A DNA stretch of 64,000 bases from the NCBI GenBank assembly GCA_041918175.1, contig JAYRWE010000014.1, positions 1 to 64,000 of the forward strand. The letters are read 5' to 3'. Shown here one piece after another: positions 1 through 9,255 of the stretch. The notes beneath the pieces are model-generated. The model searched no databases. It was not told the origin of the DNA and saw nothing but the letters and a program-made list of their open reading frames with translations. This DNA comes from JABWAN01 sp041918175 (GTDB taxonomy: Bacteria > Zhuqueibacterota > Zhuqueibacteria > Zhuqueibacterales > Zhuqueibacteraceae). A program made the position numbers and the translations under genes. Position 1 is the stretch's first letter. Each line of letters begins with the position of its first letter.

Positions 1-120
1 ACCGGGAAAAAAATTCTAGCCAACGCGCTTACGTTTATCACGAAACGCTGTCTCAAAGGGAAGAACAAAAAAAGAATTTATCCTTTAGTTTTGCTTGAAG
101 CCCTAGGTGCTTAACTTGAC

Positions 121-145
121 ACCTATGCCCTCAAGGGGGGATTTT
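121..145. repeat. Family A palindromic arm (single)
   Basis: Contains CCCTCAAGGGGGG followed by an AT-rich edge, matching the right arm of the nested-palindrome family found at 9534, 17076, 25336, 33458, 39466 and 41727. No partner arm is seen nearby. Confidence 0.6.
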
Positions 146-286
146 TAAATGCCGTCTTACAATTACGGCTTGCAATTTTGAAACACGCCACACAATGTGA
201 AACAGCTTCCTCGCAGTTTCAAATTTTTACACGCGCCAACTTCAGTATTTGAGTCTTCACGGCACTGCCTGCACGCCGCGCAAGCA

Positions 287-304
287 CTGGCACAATGTCT
301 GCCT
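287..304 (+). promoter_or_regulatory. Possible sigma-54 (-24/-12) promoter
   Basis: CTGGCACAATGTCTGCC has the GG-N10-GC spacing and matches TGGCACG-N4-TTGCW at most positions. No gene follows directly; a hairpin terminator at 773-813 could end a transcript of about 500 bases. It resembles the promoter in front of the PEP-CTERM gene at 45603. A chance match is possible. Confidence 0.4.
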
Positions 305-772
305 AATAGCATCGCAGATAACGCAAAAATGAGCCTCTGCGTTGAAGGTCGTTCAACGTTTTTGAAATTCGAACGACGAACTTTGGCGCGTTACCAAAGC
401 GTATGGATGTAACCCGCACAGGAAGTGCACTGACGATTGACCGCTTCACAAGGAAACGGCGAATCTAACGCGGCGAGGTTTCAGCGCAAGGGCAAAGGAA
501 GAATGCATTTTTGTCGCATCTCTCATCACTGAAGTTAGGTTTTACTCGAGCACAAGAGTGACGGGCTGCAGGTAGGCAGCCAGGGATAGAGTCGCAAACG
601 GCGATTCACGGTGCCAAGGGATGGTGCCGACTCGAAGGCACGAGTGAAGCTCGGCTTCAGCCCGGAGTGCATATGCGTTAAAATTGCTCAGGCAAGAGCA
701 CCGGGCCAGGGATGACCCGAACGCGCAGGTATGCGCTGTTGTTGAACTGCATCTTTGCACTGCTTCGGATTT

Positions 773-813
773 GGCGCGGCTTCCCATGGAAGGAACCGCG
801 CCATTTTTATTTT
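773..813 (+). terminator. Rho-independent terminator-like hairpin
   Basis: GGCGCGG (773-779) pairs with CCGCGCC (796-802), extended by TTCC/GGAA, and is followed by ATTTTTATTTT. No coding gene lies upstream in the window, so it may end a small RNA or the transcript from the promoter at 287. Confidence 0.5.
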
Positions 814-1156
814 GTGCGCGCCTCGTTCTGTTTCAGCACACTCCTTCTCTTCCCACAAAACACGCGAATCACGCGCAAGCTCGTTCTACCCTCTTGTTCC
901 AATCGTCATCCCCCAATGCTTTGAGCGAGTAAGCTGAAAACCGTTCTGCGTTTGAACGTCCAATACGCTAGCGGAAGCAACTCCGCGCACACAAATCCTC
1001 CGCAGTGTTCGCGCAATGCCGGTACAGGTGCGAGTTTAAGCGCAAGAACCCCCTCAAACATTATTTTCAACCTTGCATTTCAAGTTCAAGCTCGTTACGT
1101 TGCACGCCCTTTTTTAGACAGCGTGCACTTCATCATAATCGCCCAAGAGGCACCTC

Positions 1157-2527
1157 ATGCTCAAAGAACTGCTCGGCCCCGACATTCAAGAATTGATTCG
1201 CAGTAAGGCCTATTCTGGTGTGAAAGACGGCGTCTCGGAGTGGGAAGCACCGGAAGTCGCAGATCTTTTGTTGAGCTTGCCCGATGAGGATCAGCCGATT
1301 CTCTTTCGTTTGCTTTCGCGTCGCCGCGCGGCCGAGGTGTTTGCTTATTTGCCCACGGAAGAGCAAGAACGCCTGCTGCAAAGTTTGACCACGGAAAATG
1401 TGCGCGCGCTCTTGCACGAACTTGCGCCCGATGATCGCACCGAGTTGTTTGAAGAATTGCCGGCGCAAGCGACGCAGCAACTCCTCAATTTGCTCCCGCC
1501 CGAAGATCTGAAAGAAGCGCGCCAACTTTTAGGCTATCCCGAAGAAAGCGTCGGCCGCTTGATGACGCCGGAATATGTTGCCATCAGGCCGGAGTGGACT
1601 ATTGGCAAAGCGTTGGAGCACATCCGTAAGTTTGGCAAAGATGCGGAAACCGTGAATCTCGTTTATGTCGTGGATGAGCACGGCAAGTTGATCGACGATA
1701 TTCGCCTGCGCAAATTGATTCTCGCCGATCCTTCAGAAGCTGTGGCCTCGATTATGGACAGCCACTTTGTTTCGCTCTCGGCTTATGATGATCGCGAGCT
1801 TGCCGCAAAGCAAATGCAGAAGTATGATCGCGTCGCGTTGCCGGTGACGGACTCCGAGGGCGTGTTGCTCGGCATCGTCACGGTTGATGACATGATCGAC
1901 GTCGTCGAAGAAGAGGCCACGGAAGACATTCAAAAGATGGCCGCGGTCGAGGCGCTCGATGAGCCGTATATGAACACCGGCTTTTGGCCGATGATCAAAA
2001 AACGCGGCGGCTGGCTCTCGCTGCTCTTTCTCGGCGAAACTTTGACCGCTGCGGCCATGGGCTATTTCGAGCATGAAATTCAGCGCGCTGTGGTGCTCAC
2101 GCTGTTTATCCCGCTCATCATTAGCAGCGGCGGCAATTCCGGATCGCAAGCAGCTTCGCTCGTCATTCGCGCGATGGCTTTGGAAGAGATTCGCTTGCGC
2201 GATTGGTGGCGCGTGATGCGGCGAGAATTTTTTTCGGGTTTGACGCTCGGCTCGATTCTGGGCCTGATGGGCATGTTGCAGATTTTGCTCTCGTCTACGC
2301 GCTACGGCGAGCATTTTTTATTGGTGGGCTGGACGCTGTTCTTCAGTCTGATCGGTGTGGTGATGTGGGGCACGCTCGTCGGCTCGATGTTGCCGTTTAT
2401 CTTGCGCCGCCTCGGATTTGACCCCGCGGTTTCCTCCGCGCCTTTCGTGGCAACACTCGTTGATGTGACCGGTTTGATTATTTACTTCTCCGTGGCGTTG
2501 CTGTTTTTGAGCGGGACGTTGCTGTGA
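1157..2527 (+). CDS. mgtE: Magnesium transporter MgtE
   Basis: 456-residue Mg2+-gated channel of the inner membrane, the usual family length. An acidic helical MgtE N-domain (about 20-125) is followed by two CBS domains (about 130-250) that sense cytosolic Mg2+, then about five membrane helices. The conserved pore-region stretch GGNSGSQAASL lies at the second helix. The ATG at 1157 follows a GAGGCACC sequence (1147-1154), a modest ribosome site. It stands alone: the upstream kilobase is gene-free and a GC-rich hairpin follows the stop. I see no M-box riboswitch upstream, so its regulation is probably at the protein level through the CBS domains. Confidence 0.97.
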   Translation: MLKELLGPDIQELIRSKAYSGVKDGVSEWEAPEVADLLLSLPDEDQPILFRLLSRRRAAEVFAYLPTEEQERLLQSLTTENVRALLHELAPDDRTELFEELPAQATQQLLNLLPPEDLKEARQLLGYPEESVGRLMTPEYVAIRPEWTIGKALEHIRKFGKDAETVNLVYVVDEHGKLIDDIRLRKLILADPSEAVASIMDSHFVSLSAYDDRELAAKQMQKYDRVALPVTDSEGVLLGIVTVDDMIDVVEEEATEDIQKMAAVEALDEPYMNTGFWPMIKKRGGWLSLLFLGETLTAAAMGYFEHEIQRAVVLTLFIPLIISSGGNSGSQAASLVIRAMALEEIRLRDWWRVMRREFFSGLTLGSILGLMGMLQILLSSTRYGEHFLLVGWTLFFSLIGVVMWGTLVGSMLPFILRRLGFDPAVSSAPFVATLVDVTGLIIYFSVALLFLSGTLL

Positions 2528-2529
2528 GG

Positions 2530-2575
2530 CAGCACGGGTTTCATCATAGAGGAAGCCCGTGCTGTGTTTGCAATG
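2530..2575 (+). terminator. Hairpin terminator after mgtE
   Basis: CAGCACGGG (2530-2538) pairs with CCCGTGCTG (2556-2564), extended by TTTC/GGAA, three bases after the mgtE stop. The following T-tract is weak, so it may act as a 3'-stabilising hairpin rather than a strong terminator. Confidence 0.55.
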
Positions 2576-2712
2576 AAAAAACTTTACTAAACTTTTCGTA
2601 AAGTTTTAGTCGATTGAAGAAGGCATAATTTCCATATGTTCATTACCTCGTCTTTATGCGGGAATCCATTTATGGCACCTGAATTTGGGACTGATAATGT
2701 CGCCAACCACCG

Positions 2713-2832
2713 CCTACGGTTGAAACCGTAGGCTACGAGATGAAAGTCCCGTGAACGGGACTAACCTCCCATTGGGTGAGAGCGCCGTTCACGGTGCTTA
2801 CATCTCCTAGACCGATGCTTTCAGCATCGGGT
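2713..2832. repeat. Cluster of short perfect palindromes
   Basis: Three hairpins follow each other: CCTACGGTTGAAACCGTAGG (2713-2732), AGTCCCGTGAACGGGACT (2745-2762) and ACCGATGCTTTCAGCATCGG (2811-2830). Each is a near-perfect palindrome with a TTGAA/GTGAA/TTTCA-type centre. They do not encode anything recognisable and look like dispersed repeat debris. Confidence 0.6.
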
Positions 2833-2945
2833 GATGGTGCGCGCGATTAGCAGTGCAAAATTCAGGTGGGAACCGTGGATACCCGATTAAAGCACTCGGG
2901 CATGACATCTTCATTTTATTAAACTCTTTCGCTTCGAGCAGTTCG

Positions 2946-3197
2946 CGCGGCGGTGGGATGCAATCGCTTTGAAGCCACTCTGCTTTGAAAAGGTCACCTA
3001 GAGAAACAAACGAAGAAGAACCCTCGGTGAAGCAGCGACAAAACAAAAAAAACGCCTTATTCGAAAAAGTATTTTGCAGCTTCAATCCCGCAATTTTTTT
3101 ATGGTCTGTCGCTGCTCCAGCAAAGTGTCGTCTCCGCTTGTTTATCTAACGTGTGTTGTTTCAGCTAGGTGACTTCAAAGCGATTGCATCCCGCCGC
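2946..3197. repeat. 252-bp fold-back element (family F)
   Basis: The left half begins GCGGCGGTGGGATGCAATCG and the right half is its diverged reverse complement, ending CGATTGCATCCCGCCGC. The arms are about 115 bp and share internal blocks (CTTTGAAG.CAC, a run around AAACAA, and AGCAGCGACA followed by an A-tract). A single diverged arm recurs at 28750-28866. No transposase is present, so this looks like a non-autonomous, MITE-like fold-back. Confidence 0.7.
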
Positions 3198-3580
3198 TGA
3201 AATTGTATTTTCAAAATAAGCTCCAAGAACTTTTCAAGTTTAGGAACATTTGGTTACGGTTTGGTGAGCATCGAAAAACGCTCTTCTTTGAGCCGTAGAT
3301 GCCTCCGCCATCATCCGATCATCCCTCTTCGCTTCATCTCACCCCCACAAATCTATCCTTGACACACTCCGAAAAAATCGGCTAATTACTCGTGATGCTG
3401 GGGCTGCACCGCGCGAACTTCAAATCACCTTTTCACGCACTCGTGTGTGATTGCTGTAATCGTAGTCCCGCCCCCTTGTGGGGCGATGTTCAAATTCAAA
3501 ACTTAGATTGCAACATTACCCCACAAGGGGGTAGGACTACGAAACACACCTAGCGGGAATCTCATCCCAAAGGAGGCGCC
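3198..3580. other. Intergenic region before the glycosidase-like gene
   Basis: No gene seen. It holds the family-E palindrome at 3462-3540 and a strong Shine-Dalgarno sequence just upstream of the gene at 3581. Confidence 0.5.
3462..3540. repeat. Family E palindrome, copy 1
   Basis: GTAGTCCCGCCCCCTTGTGG at the left pairs with CCACAAGGGGGTAGGACTAC at the right around a roughly 40-bp AT-rich loop. A second, diverged copy is at 35858-35924. Confidence 0.75.
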
Positions 3581-5680
3581 ATGCCTTGTGTTACGAAGTT
3601 TCGTCTCGCCGCAATGTTTCTTATTTTTCAATTCACCGGCTTGCTCTGGGCGCAAGCGATTGATGCGCGTTTCGGAGCAGTTGGCCGAGAAGGCGCCACC
3701 CGCTTGCGGCTTGCGAACTATCGCGAGTATCAGCGCAACAACGATGCGCCGCTCTTAGCCGGCAAACAAAAGCATTTCGTCGTCGGCCAAGTAACGAGCC
3801 GCAGCGATGCGCTCGGCATTGATTGGCAATGGTACTTGCTCGATCTCTTTGAGCAACCCGAATCCGCGCTTTTGCAACACTTCCTCAATTTTACTTTGAG
3901 CGTCATTCGCTCGGAAACCTTGCCCATCATCGGCGACACGTGGCGAAGCAACAAAGATGATTTGGAATTGCTGTGGGAGCAAACCGTCAACAACACTTCC
4001 AAAACGTGGAAGAAAAAAGTTTGGGGCGTGACGCTGTATAGCTACACCGTGCGTTTGAGCAATACGCAAGTGACGATCCCCGAGCAGTTACCGGAGATTC
4101 AACTCACGGTGTCGCCGGACGGCAAAGGCATCGACTTCGCGGTTTCAGTGGACGTGCGTTGGTCCACGCACGCGCGCGGCAGCAACGGCAGCATTCATGC
4201 TTCGCCCACTTTCGATACCAAACTCACGCTGCGCGGCAAGATCGTGATTGCCGAAGACGAGCGCGGCAAATATATCATGATTGAACAAGTACATGGCGAA
4301 TCTGTCACCGATGCGCAAGGCGACATTGTTTTCAGCGTGAACATTTTGAACATCGGCACCGTGCGCTTTACGTGGCGCAAGATTGATCTGCTCGTGCAAT
4401 CGCAAATCGATCAAGCGCTCGTGAAAGGCGTGGAGCAAATCAATACGATTGATTTGAATCAAGACGGCCAGCCGGATTTGGCGCAACGTTTCTACTTTGA
4501 ATCTTTCCTCTCCAATACTTTCTTCGACGGCAAACCTTTGCCGAGCCAGCAAGAAATTCTCGATGCGATCTTCGCCGCGGAGGCGCCGTGGATAGAGCAA
4601 CAAATTGCGAACGGTCGACGTGGCGCAGTATGGGAAATCGGCAATGAGCCGAATTGGTTTCCGCTCATGCGGCCTGAGCAATATGCCGCGCTCTACGCGC
4701 GCTATTATGAATTAATCAAACGCCTCGACCCCACGGCGAAGTGCATGATCGGCGGCTTGTTCTTAAAAGAAGCCATCGACAACCCACGCGAGATTACGCT
4801 GACTATGATTCCGGTGCTCTTCGGCGCGTTTCGCGAAGAGTTGGCGACGTTCATTTCCTCCGGCTTGTTTGCAACGAGTACGACCGCATGGCTCGAAGCT
4901 TTTTATGCGGCGTTGCCCTCGGGTGTGAAAGTTGATATCGGCAATTTTCATTTATATCCCATGCGCTCGGCTTCTGCAGCATTTCAACTTGCCGAGGTGC
5001 AGCCGCATATCGAAACCCTCGCACAGAGTTTTACCGCGCACGGCGCGAGCGGAACGTGGGTGAGCGAAATGGGCAACATCGATTGGCGGCGCAAAACGAA
5101 CGACGTGGCGCTTATGTGTACGCAGCTCACGAGTTATCTGAAACAGAACACCGTGGGCATCAACAAATGGTTTTGGAGCCGTTCGATTGGCTATGATCAT
5201 CGCTTCGACACAATCGGGCAGCAACCGGTTTCGGCATTGCTCGCGAACGATGGCGTCACTTTAACCGCGATTGGTCAGGCTTATTTTGCTGCGGCGCAAC
5301 AGGAGCGTAATGACGATCCGCCGATTGACCTAATCGGCAATGCAACTTTAACCAAAGCCGAGACTGCGATGCCGGAGCGCTTCGAGTTGGCGAGCAATTA
5401 TCCGAATCCGTTTCGCGCGCACGCGGTGCAAACGCACATTCCCTTTGGCCTGCCCGAGGCCGGCGAAGTGCGCGTGGAGATTTATGATTTGCTCGGCCGC
5501 TTGACGCGACAACTCACGCAAGCCGCACTCGTCGCGGGTTGGCATGAAGTCACATGGGACGGCCGCAACGAAACCGGCACGCTCTCGCCCGCGGGAATTT
5601 ATTTCTATCGTTTGACCGTACACAACACGCGCGGCCAAGTGGCATTCACAGAAACAAAACGCCTCGCGGTGTTACGGTGA
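3581..5680 (+). CDS. Secreted glycoside-hydrolase-like protein with T9SS-type C-terminal tail
   Basis: 699 residues. The start is set by AAAGGAGG at 3569-3576. Residues 1-25 form a signal peptide ending in WAQA. Residues about 30-290 are an unrecognised beta-rich region. Residues about 300-570 look like a clan GH-A (beta/alpha)8 barrel: GNEPNW (N355, E356) fits the Asn-Glu acid/base motif and SEMGN (E496) fits the nucleophile, a glutamate pair typical of retaining hydrolases. A FlgD-like module (about 600-699; SNYPNPF, YDLLGR, WDGRNETG, GIYFYRL) is the type IX secretion or sorting tail seen in FCB bacteria. The exact GH family and substrate cannot be told from sequence alone; a role in remodelling surface glycan is inference from the neighbouring EPS locus. 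Confidence 0.75.
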   Translation: MPCVTKFRLAAMFLIFQFTGLLWAQAIDARFGAVGREGATRLRLANYREYQRNNDAPLLAGKQKHFVVGQVTSRSDALGIDWQWYLLDLFEQPESALLQHFLNFTLSVIRSETLPIIGDTWRSNKDDLELLWEQTVNNTSKTWKKKVWGVTLYSYTVRLSNTQVTIPEQLPEIQLTVSPDGKGIDFAVSVDVRWSTHARGSNGSIHASPTFDTKLTLRGKIVIAEDERGKYIMIEQVHGESVTDAQGDIVFSVNILNIGTVRFTWRKIDLLVQSQIDQALVKGVEQINTIDLNQDGQPDLAQRFYFESFLSNTFFDGKPLPSQQEILDAIFAAEAPWIEQQIANGRRGAVWEIGNEPNWFPLMRPEQYAALYARYYELIKRLDPTAKCMIGGLFLKEAIDNPREITLTMIPVLFGAFREELATFISSGLFATSTTAWLEAFYAALPSGVKVDIGNFHLYPMRSASAAFQLAEVQPHIETLAQSFTAHGASGTWVSEMGNIDWRRKTNDVALMCTQLTSYLKQNTVGINKWFWSRSIGYDHRFDTIGQQPVSALLANDGVTLTAIGQAYFAAAQQERNDDPPIDLIGNATLTKAETAMPERFELASNYPNPFRAHAVQTHIPFGLPEAGEVRVEIYDLLGRLTRQLTQAALVAGWHEVTWDGRNETGTLSPAGIYFYRLTVHNTRGQVAFTETKRLAVLR

Positions 5681-5691
5681 TTTGAGTTTTC

Positions 5692-5730
5692 GTTCAGCCA
5701 CGGCGCCTCCGTGGCTGAACTTTATTTTCT
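5692..5730 (+). terminator. Rho-independent terminator
   Basis: GTTCAGCCACGG (5692-5703) pairs perfectly with CCGTGGCTGAAC (5709-5720) and is followed by TTTATTTTCT. It lies 11 bases after the stop of the glycosidase-like gene and ends that transcript. Confidence 0.85.
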
Positions 5731-5960
5731 CTCCTTTCGCCTCCAGGCTTTGCCAGCCGCACCTTCCGCATTCACCCGCCCTATTCGGTATTATCCCAAC
5801 ATCCATACGACTCACTGAGCTTTTACATTTTGGCAAAAGAGGGCTTGGCTTACAAAAGGTTCGTGGCATTGCAATGCACATGCGAACCGCGCAGGCACGC
5901 GTCGCATATGCGCGACGAAGTTGCACTCAAGTTTTTTGAATATGACGTAGTGGAAGCGTA

Positions 5961-8420
5961 ATGCCGAGAATCTTGTGGCTCTGTGCCCTGATTTGGCTGC
6001 TCGCATGCGGGCAGAACACCTTGCGGGGACAAGAGACCTGGCAAATTCAACACATCATCGACAACGACGATTTTGTCATGGGTGTGGCGCAATCGCATGA
6101 CAATGCGTATGCGCCACGCGACAATCGTGGGCTTGCCCTTTCTCCCGACCATAAATTTCTCTATCTCGGTTATAACAATCCTCCCGAACGACGCGTGGTG
6201 CGGAAGATTGCGCTGAATGTTTCCGACCCGGCCAATAATCGCATGGCCGTGGTGGCGCAACTCGCGCTGGCTACGGCCTCCGCGCCGGCGAAAGCACTTG
6301 CCACGGATGATCGCGGCCGCGTTTATCTCGCGCGCGGCGGCGTGATCGAAATTTACGATGCGGATCTGCGCGAACGGCTCTATACGATTGCGGGTTTCGA
6401 GCAATGCGAAGGCGTGGCCGTGGCGCGCCACGCGGATAAATTATTGGTCTATGCGTCCGATCGCAAACGCGGCACACTTTCGCGTTTTGAAGTCACGGAG
6501 TGGGAAGGCGCGGCTATTCGCAATGTGCGCCGCGCCGGTTGGCAAAGCGAAGGCGAGATGCTGATTGCCGGCAGCCGCAGTTTGCGCGGCCTCGCGGTGC
6601 AGAGCAATGGCGTCGTTTGGATGACGGATCACGACGCGCAGCAAGTGTTTCGCGTTTATCCCGAAGGAAAAATTTACGCCACCGCGGTACGCAATGCCCT
6701 TGATGTCGCGTTGGATGAAAAGCGCGGCGAAGCCTTTGTGACGCAAGACACACTGCGCACCATCGCCGTGTTGCGCCTGCGCGACGGCATGCCGCTGCGC
6801 ACGCTCACGCCGCCGTTTGCCGAGTTGAGTTTAAGGACGCAGCAAAGTAGCATCGCTCTAGCCGGCATTGAGGTGATTCCGGCCAAGCGTCTTTTTGTCA
6901 CGAATGAATCCGGGCGTTCGCAAACGCTCGAGCAAACCGGCGATTCGCCGTTCAGCAATGAGGATGATAGCGCCATCAAAATTGATGACGACGATGAACC
7001 GGTGCTGACGATGCGGTTCTCTTTTTTAGTGGATGCCGGCGAAGACCGTGATTTGGAATTAGGCAAAGCCGTTTCGCTCGGAGGCAATCCCACCGTCGTT
7101 GGCGGCCAAGCGCCGTTTCGCTATCGCTGGGCGCCGAGCACAGGTTTAAATGACAACACGTTGGCGAATCCCATCGCGCGACCGAGCCGCACGACGACGT
7201 ATAATTTGGTCGTCACCGATAGAACCGGAGCCGTGGGTTATGATCAAGTCACGCTGACGTTGCCCTCGTATGTTTTTCTCGCGCATAATTTCGTGTATTT
7301 CGGCGGCAACGAAAACTCTGCGGGGAATATTTATGCCAACGGGCCGATTACGTTTGCGCCGGGTTTGCCGGGCGTGCATCGCGGCGATCTCGTTGCGGGC
7401 GGCGATATTGTCGTGCATGAAAAAAACCTCGTGGTCGGCAATATCAAAACGCGCGGCAGAATTACTTTGCGCGGCGACGCTAAAGTTGAAGGCAAGAAAC
7501 TCGAGCTGGCATCGGTGTTAGAAGTGGCTCTGCCGCGCGTTGCGTTTCAGGCCAGCGGTGAAAACTTGATCGTCAGCGACGAGTCGGCATTAGCGCCGGG
7601 ATCATACGGCAAAGTTCGACTCGCGCCCAACGCCGTGTTGCATCTGCAGAACGGTGAGTACTTTTTCGAAAAATTTCAGGCGCAAAACGGCTCGCGCATT
7701 GTGTTTGAAAATGCCGCGGCTCCGACCTTTTTATACATTACGCAAACGCTGAGCTTCGGTGAAAATGTCAAAGTGCATTTGTCGCAGACCGAAGGCGCGA
7801 ACACAACCCAGGTGCATTTCAATGTTCTGCAAAAGGACGACATTGAAATTGGAGCGGGCACGGTTTTGCTCGGCAATCTGCTTGCTCCAAACGCACATGT
7901 GACCTTCGCCGCGGGTTCTCGCCTTTTGGGCAGCGTCACCGCAGATGCCATCTCCGTGGCGAAAAACGTCACGTTCCGTGCGCATCCCGTTTCTACGCAA
8001 GAGTTGGTGGAGTTGCTGCCGATCTATTTTGCCGCGGAAAAAGCGGCCGAGCCTGCGGCAAAAACTTCGGTGCGCGCACGCAAGGCGCCGCCCAAGCGTG
8101 TCGTCGAAGATACGATTGCAGCGCCGCGCGATTCCGCGATGATTGACACCACTGCAGTGTTGGCTCCACCCGACACGATTCCGGCTCCGCTGCCGAGGCC
8201 GGCACGGCGCATGAATTGGATACCGGTTCTCGCTGCGCTGCTGTTGTTAGCGCTCTTGCTGCTTTTGCTGTTTCTGCTCTTGCGCCGCAAACGCGAGCAA
8301 GCTCCGGGCGGGTATTGGCAAGTTCGAAAAAAACGTGAATCGACGTCGCCGTTCTCTTCAAAAAGCAAGAGCAAAGGCAAGTCGGCAAAACGGCATTGGC
8401 GCATACGTTCGCGGCGGTGA
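5961..8420 (+). CDS. Large envelope-anchored beta-propeller / PKD-like / beta-helix protein
   Basis: 819 residues, no family assigned. The N-terminus (WLCALIWLLACG) is a signal peptide with a possible lipobox. Residues about 25-330 have the repeat pattern of an NHL/SMP-30-like beta-propeller. Residues about 345-430 look like a PKD/Ig-like domain (YRWAPSTGLND ... TYNLVVTD). Residues about 435-680 are regular beta strands with N/G turns, resembling a beta-helix or bactofilin-like repeat. A Pro/Ala-rich linker leads to one membrane helix (about 755-778) and a basic Ser/Lys tail. The C-terminal helix plus basic tail resembles a sorting signal but has no PEP, LPXTG or GlyGly motif. The start is supported by TGGAAG just upstream. 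It lies directly before the EPS locus; a structural or adhesive role is inference. Confidence 0.7.
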   Translation: MPRILWLCALIWLLACGQNTLRGQETWQIQHIIDNDDFVMGVAQSHDNAYAPRDNRGLALSPDHKFLYLGYNNPPERRVVRKIALNVSDPANNRMAVVAQLALATASAPAKALATDDRGRVYLARGGVIEIYDADLRERLYTIAGFEQCEGVAVARHADKLLVYASDRKRGTLSRFEVTEWEGAAIRNVRRAGWQSEGEMLIAGSRSLRGLAVQSNGVVWMTDHDAQQVFRVYPEGKIYATAVRNALDVALDEKRGEAFVTQDTLRTIAVLRLRDGMPLRTLTPPFAELSLRTQQSSIALAGIEVIPAKRLFVTNESGRSQTLEQTGDSPFSNEDDSAIKIDDDDEPVLTMRFSFLVDAGEDRDLELGKAVSLGGNPTVVGGQAPFRYRWAPSTGLNDNTLANPIARPSRTTTYNLVVTDRTGAVGYDQVTLTLPSYVFLAHNFVYFGGNENSAGNIYANGPITFAPGLPGVHRGDLVAGGDIVVHEKNLVVGNIKTRGRITLRGDAKVEGKKLELASVLEVALPRVAFQASGENLIVSDESALAPGSYGKVRLAPNAVLHLQNGEYFFEKFQAQNGSRIVFENAAAPTFLYITQTLSFGENVKVHLSQTEGANTTQVHFNVLQKDDIEIGAGTVLLGNLLAPNAHVTFAAGSRLLGSVTADAISVAKNVTFRAHPVSTQELVELLPIYFAAEKAAEPAAKTSVRARKAPPKRVVEDTIAAPRDSAMIDTTAVLAPPDTIPAPLPRPARRMNWIPVLAALLLLALLLLLLFLLLRRKREQAPGGYWQVRKKRESTSPFSSKSKSKGKSAKRHWRIRSRR

Positions 8421-8715
8421 TGCGCAAACCCCATGCGTTGAGTGTAAACTTTAGCTGATAAACCGGATTGGCTTCGATTTTTCTTTCACATACAAAACCA
8501 ACCCCCGGAGTAGCTATTCGTTCAGTGACTGCTCGGAGACTTTCATTTGACAGGCACATTTTGACAAAAACGCCCGCATGCCCTTGCAAGTTGCTCAGGG
8601 CTGATCACCAAAATAACGGCGTGTGCATACTCGCCCCAGTAAGAATTCCGCAACTACCCGTGGGGACGCATCCGTCGCGACGTTGGCTCGCGCTCGCAAT
8701 CGGGAGACGTGTCGC
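8421..8715. other. Intergenic leader of the EPS locus
   Basis: About 295 bases with no gene. It is the likely promoter and leader region of the EPS operon, where an ops-like or UpxY-type RNA leader would be expected, but I cannot identify a -35/-10 pair or a defined element with confidence. A TTGGCTCGCGCTCGCA sequence near 8685 has sigma-54-like halves at the wrong spacing. Confidence 0.35.
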
Positions 8716-9255
8716 ATGTCTAGTCATCACATAATTCCTGAACACTGGTATGCCTTGCATTGCAAAAGCCGCCACGAACGACAGGTGGAAATGCGCCTGC
8801 GCGGCCAAGGCTTCACCACGTATCTCGCGGAGCATGAAGTTTTGGCGCAATGGGGCGCGCGCCGGCGCAAGGTGAAGAAGAATATTTTGCCGGGTTATGT
8901 GCTCGTGCGCGCGCAAATGGAAGCCCGGGCGCATTTGAGTATACTGCAAACCACGAGCGTCGTCAAAATTGTCGGCAAGCCGTGGCCGCGGCTTTCATGG
9001 ATACCCGACGAACAAGTGGCAAGTTTGCAGCTCATGCTCGGCGCGCAACTCCCGGTGGAAGATGTTGCCTATTGGAGCCTGGGTGATCGCGTGGAAGTGA
9101 TTGCCGGGCCGCTTGCAGGTTTGCGCGGGTATGTTGCCACGAATGATCAACGCCGCAAGCGTGTCATCGTTTCGATTGATTTATTGCGCCGCAGCGTCGC
9201 CGTGGAAGTCGAAGCACATTTGCTGCGCGCCGCAGCGCTCGAAGTTGCGGCATAA
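8716..9255 (+). CDS. NusG-like transcription antiterminator (UpxY/RfaH class)
   Basis: 179 residues from the ATG at 8716, chosen because GGGAGA sits 8 bases upstream and the family N-terminus (HWYALHCKSRHE) begins there. Residues about 8-110 form the NGN domain that binds RNA polymerase; residues about 120-165 form a KOW domain (VEVIAGPLAGLRGYV). Specialised NusG paralogues of this type head long polysaccharide operons and suppress premature termination. Its place as the first gene of a cluster of more than 30 kb fits that role. It is not the housekeeping NusG, which would be next to secE and rplK. Which transcript it acts on is inference. Confidence 0.9.
   Translation: MSSHHIIPEHWYALHCKSRHERQVEMRLRGQGFTTYLAEHEVLAQWGARRRKVKKNILPGYVLVRAQMEARAHLSILQTTSVVKIVGKPWPRLSWIPDEQVASLQLMLGAQLPVEDVAYWSLGDRVEVIAGPLAGLRGYVATNDQRRKRVIVSIDLLRRSVAVEVEAHLLRAAALEVAA

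Larger units (their letters stand above)
1..1156. other. Gene-free 5' region
   Basis: No convincing coding sequence is seen; the short open frames here lack family resemblance and good ribosome sites. The stretch holds a single family-A repeat arm (about 121-145), a sigma-54-like promoter (about 287-304) and a GC-rich hairpin followed by a T-rich tract (773-813). The last 300 bases before mgtE show no recognisable M-box or other riboswitch. Confidence 0.6.

Noticed and set aside
541..813. RNase P RNA, tmRNA, SRP RNA or M-box riboswitch before mgtE
   Set aside because: Structured-looking, but none of the diagnostic conserved blocks is present, and the terminator is more than 300 bases from mgtE.
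2807..3085. 92-codon minus-strand frame in the fold-back region
   Set aside because: Lies across the palindromes and the left arm of the fold-back element; no ribosome site or homology.
8683..8700. Sigma-54 promoter for the NusG-like gene (TTGGCTCGCGCTCGCA)
   Set aside because: GG and GC are nine bases apart instead of ten.
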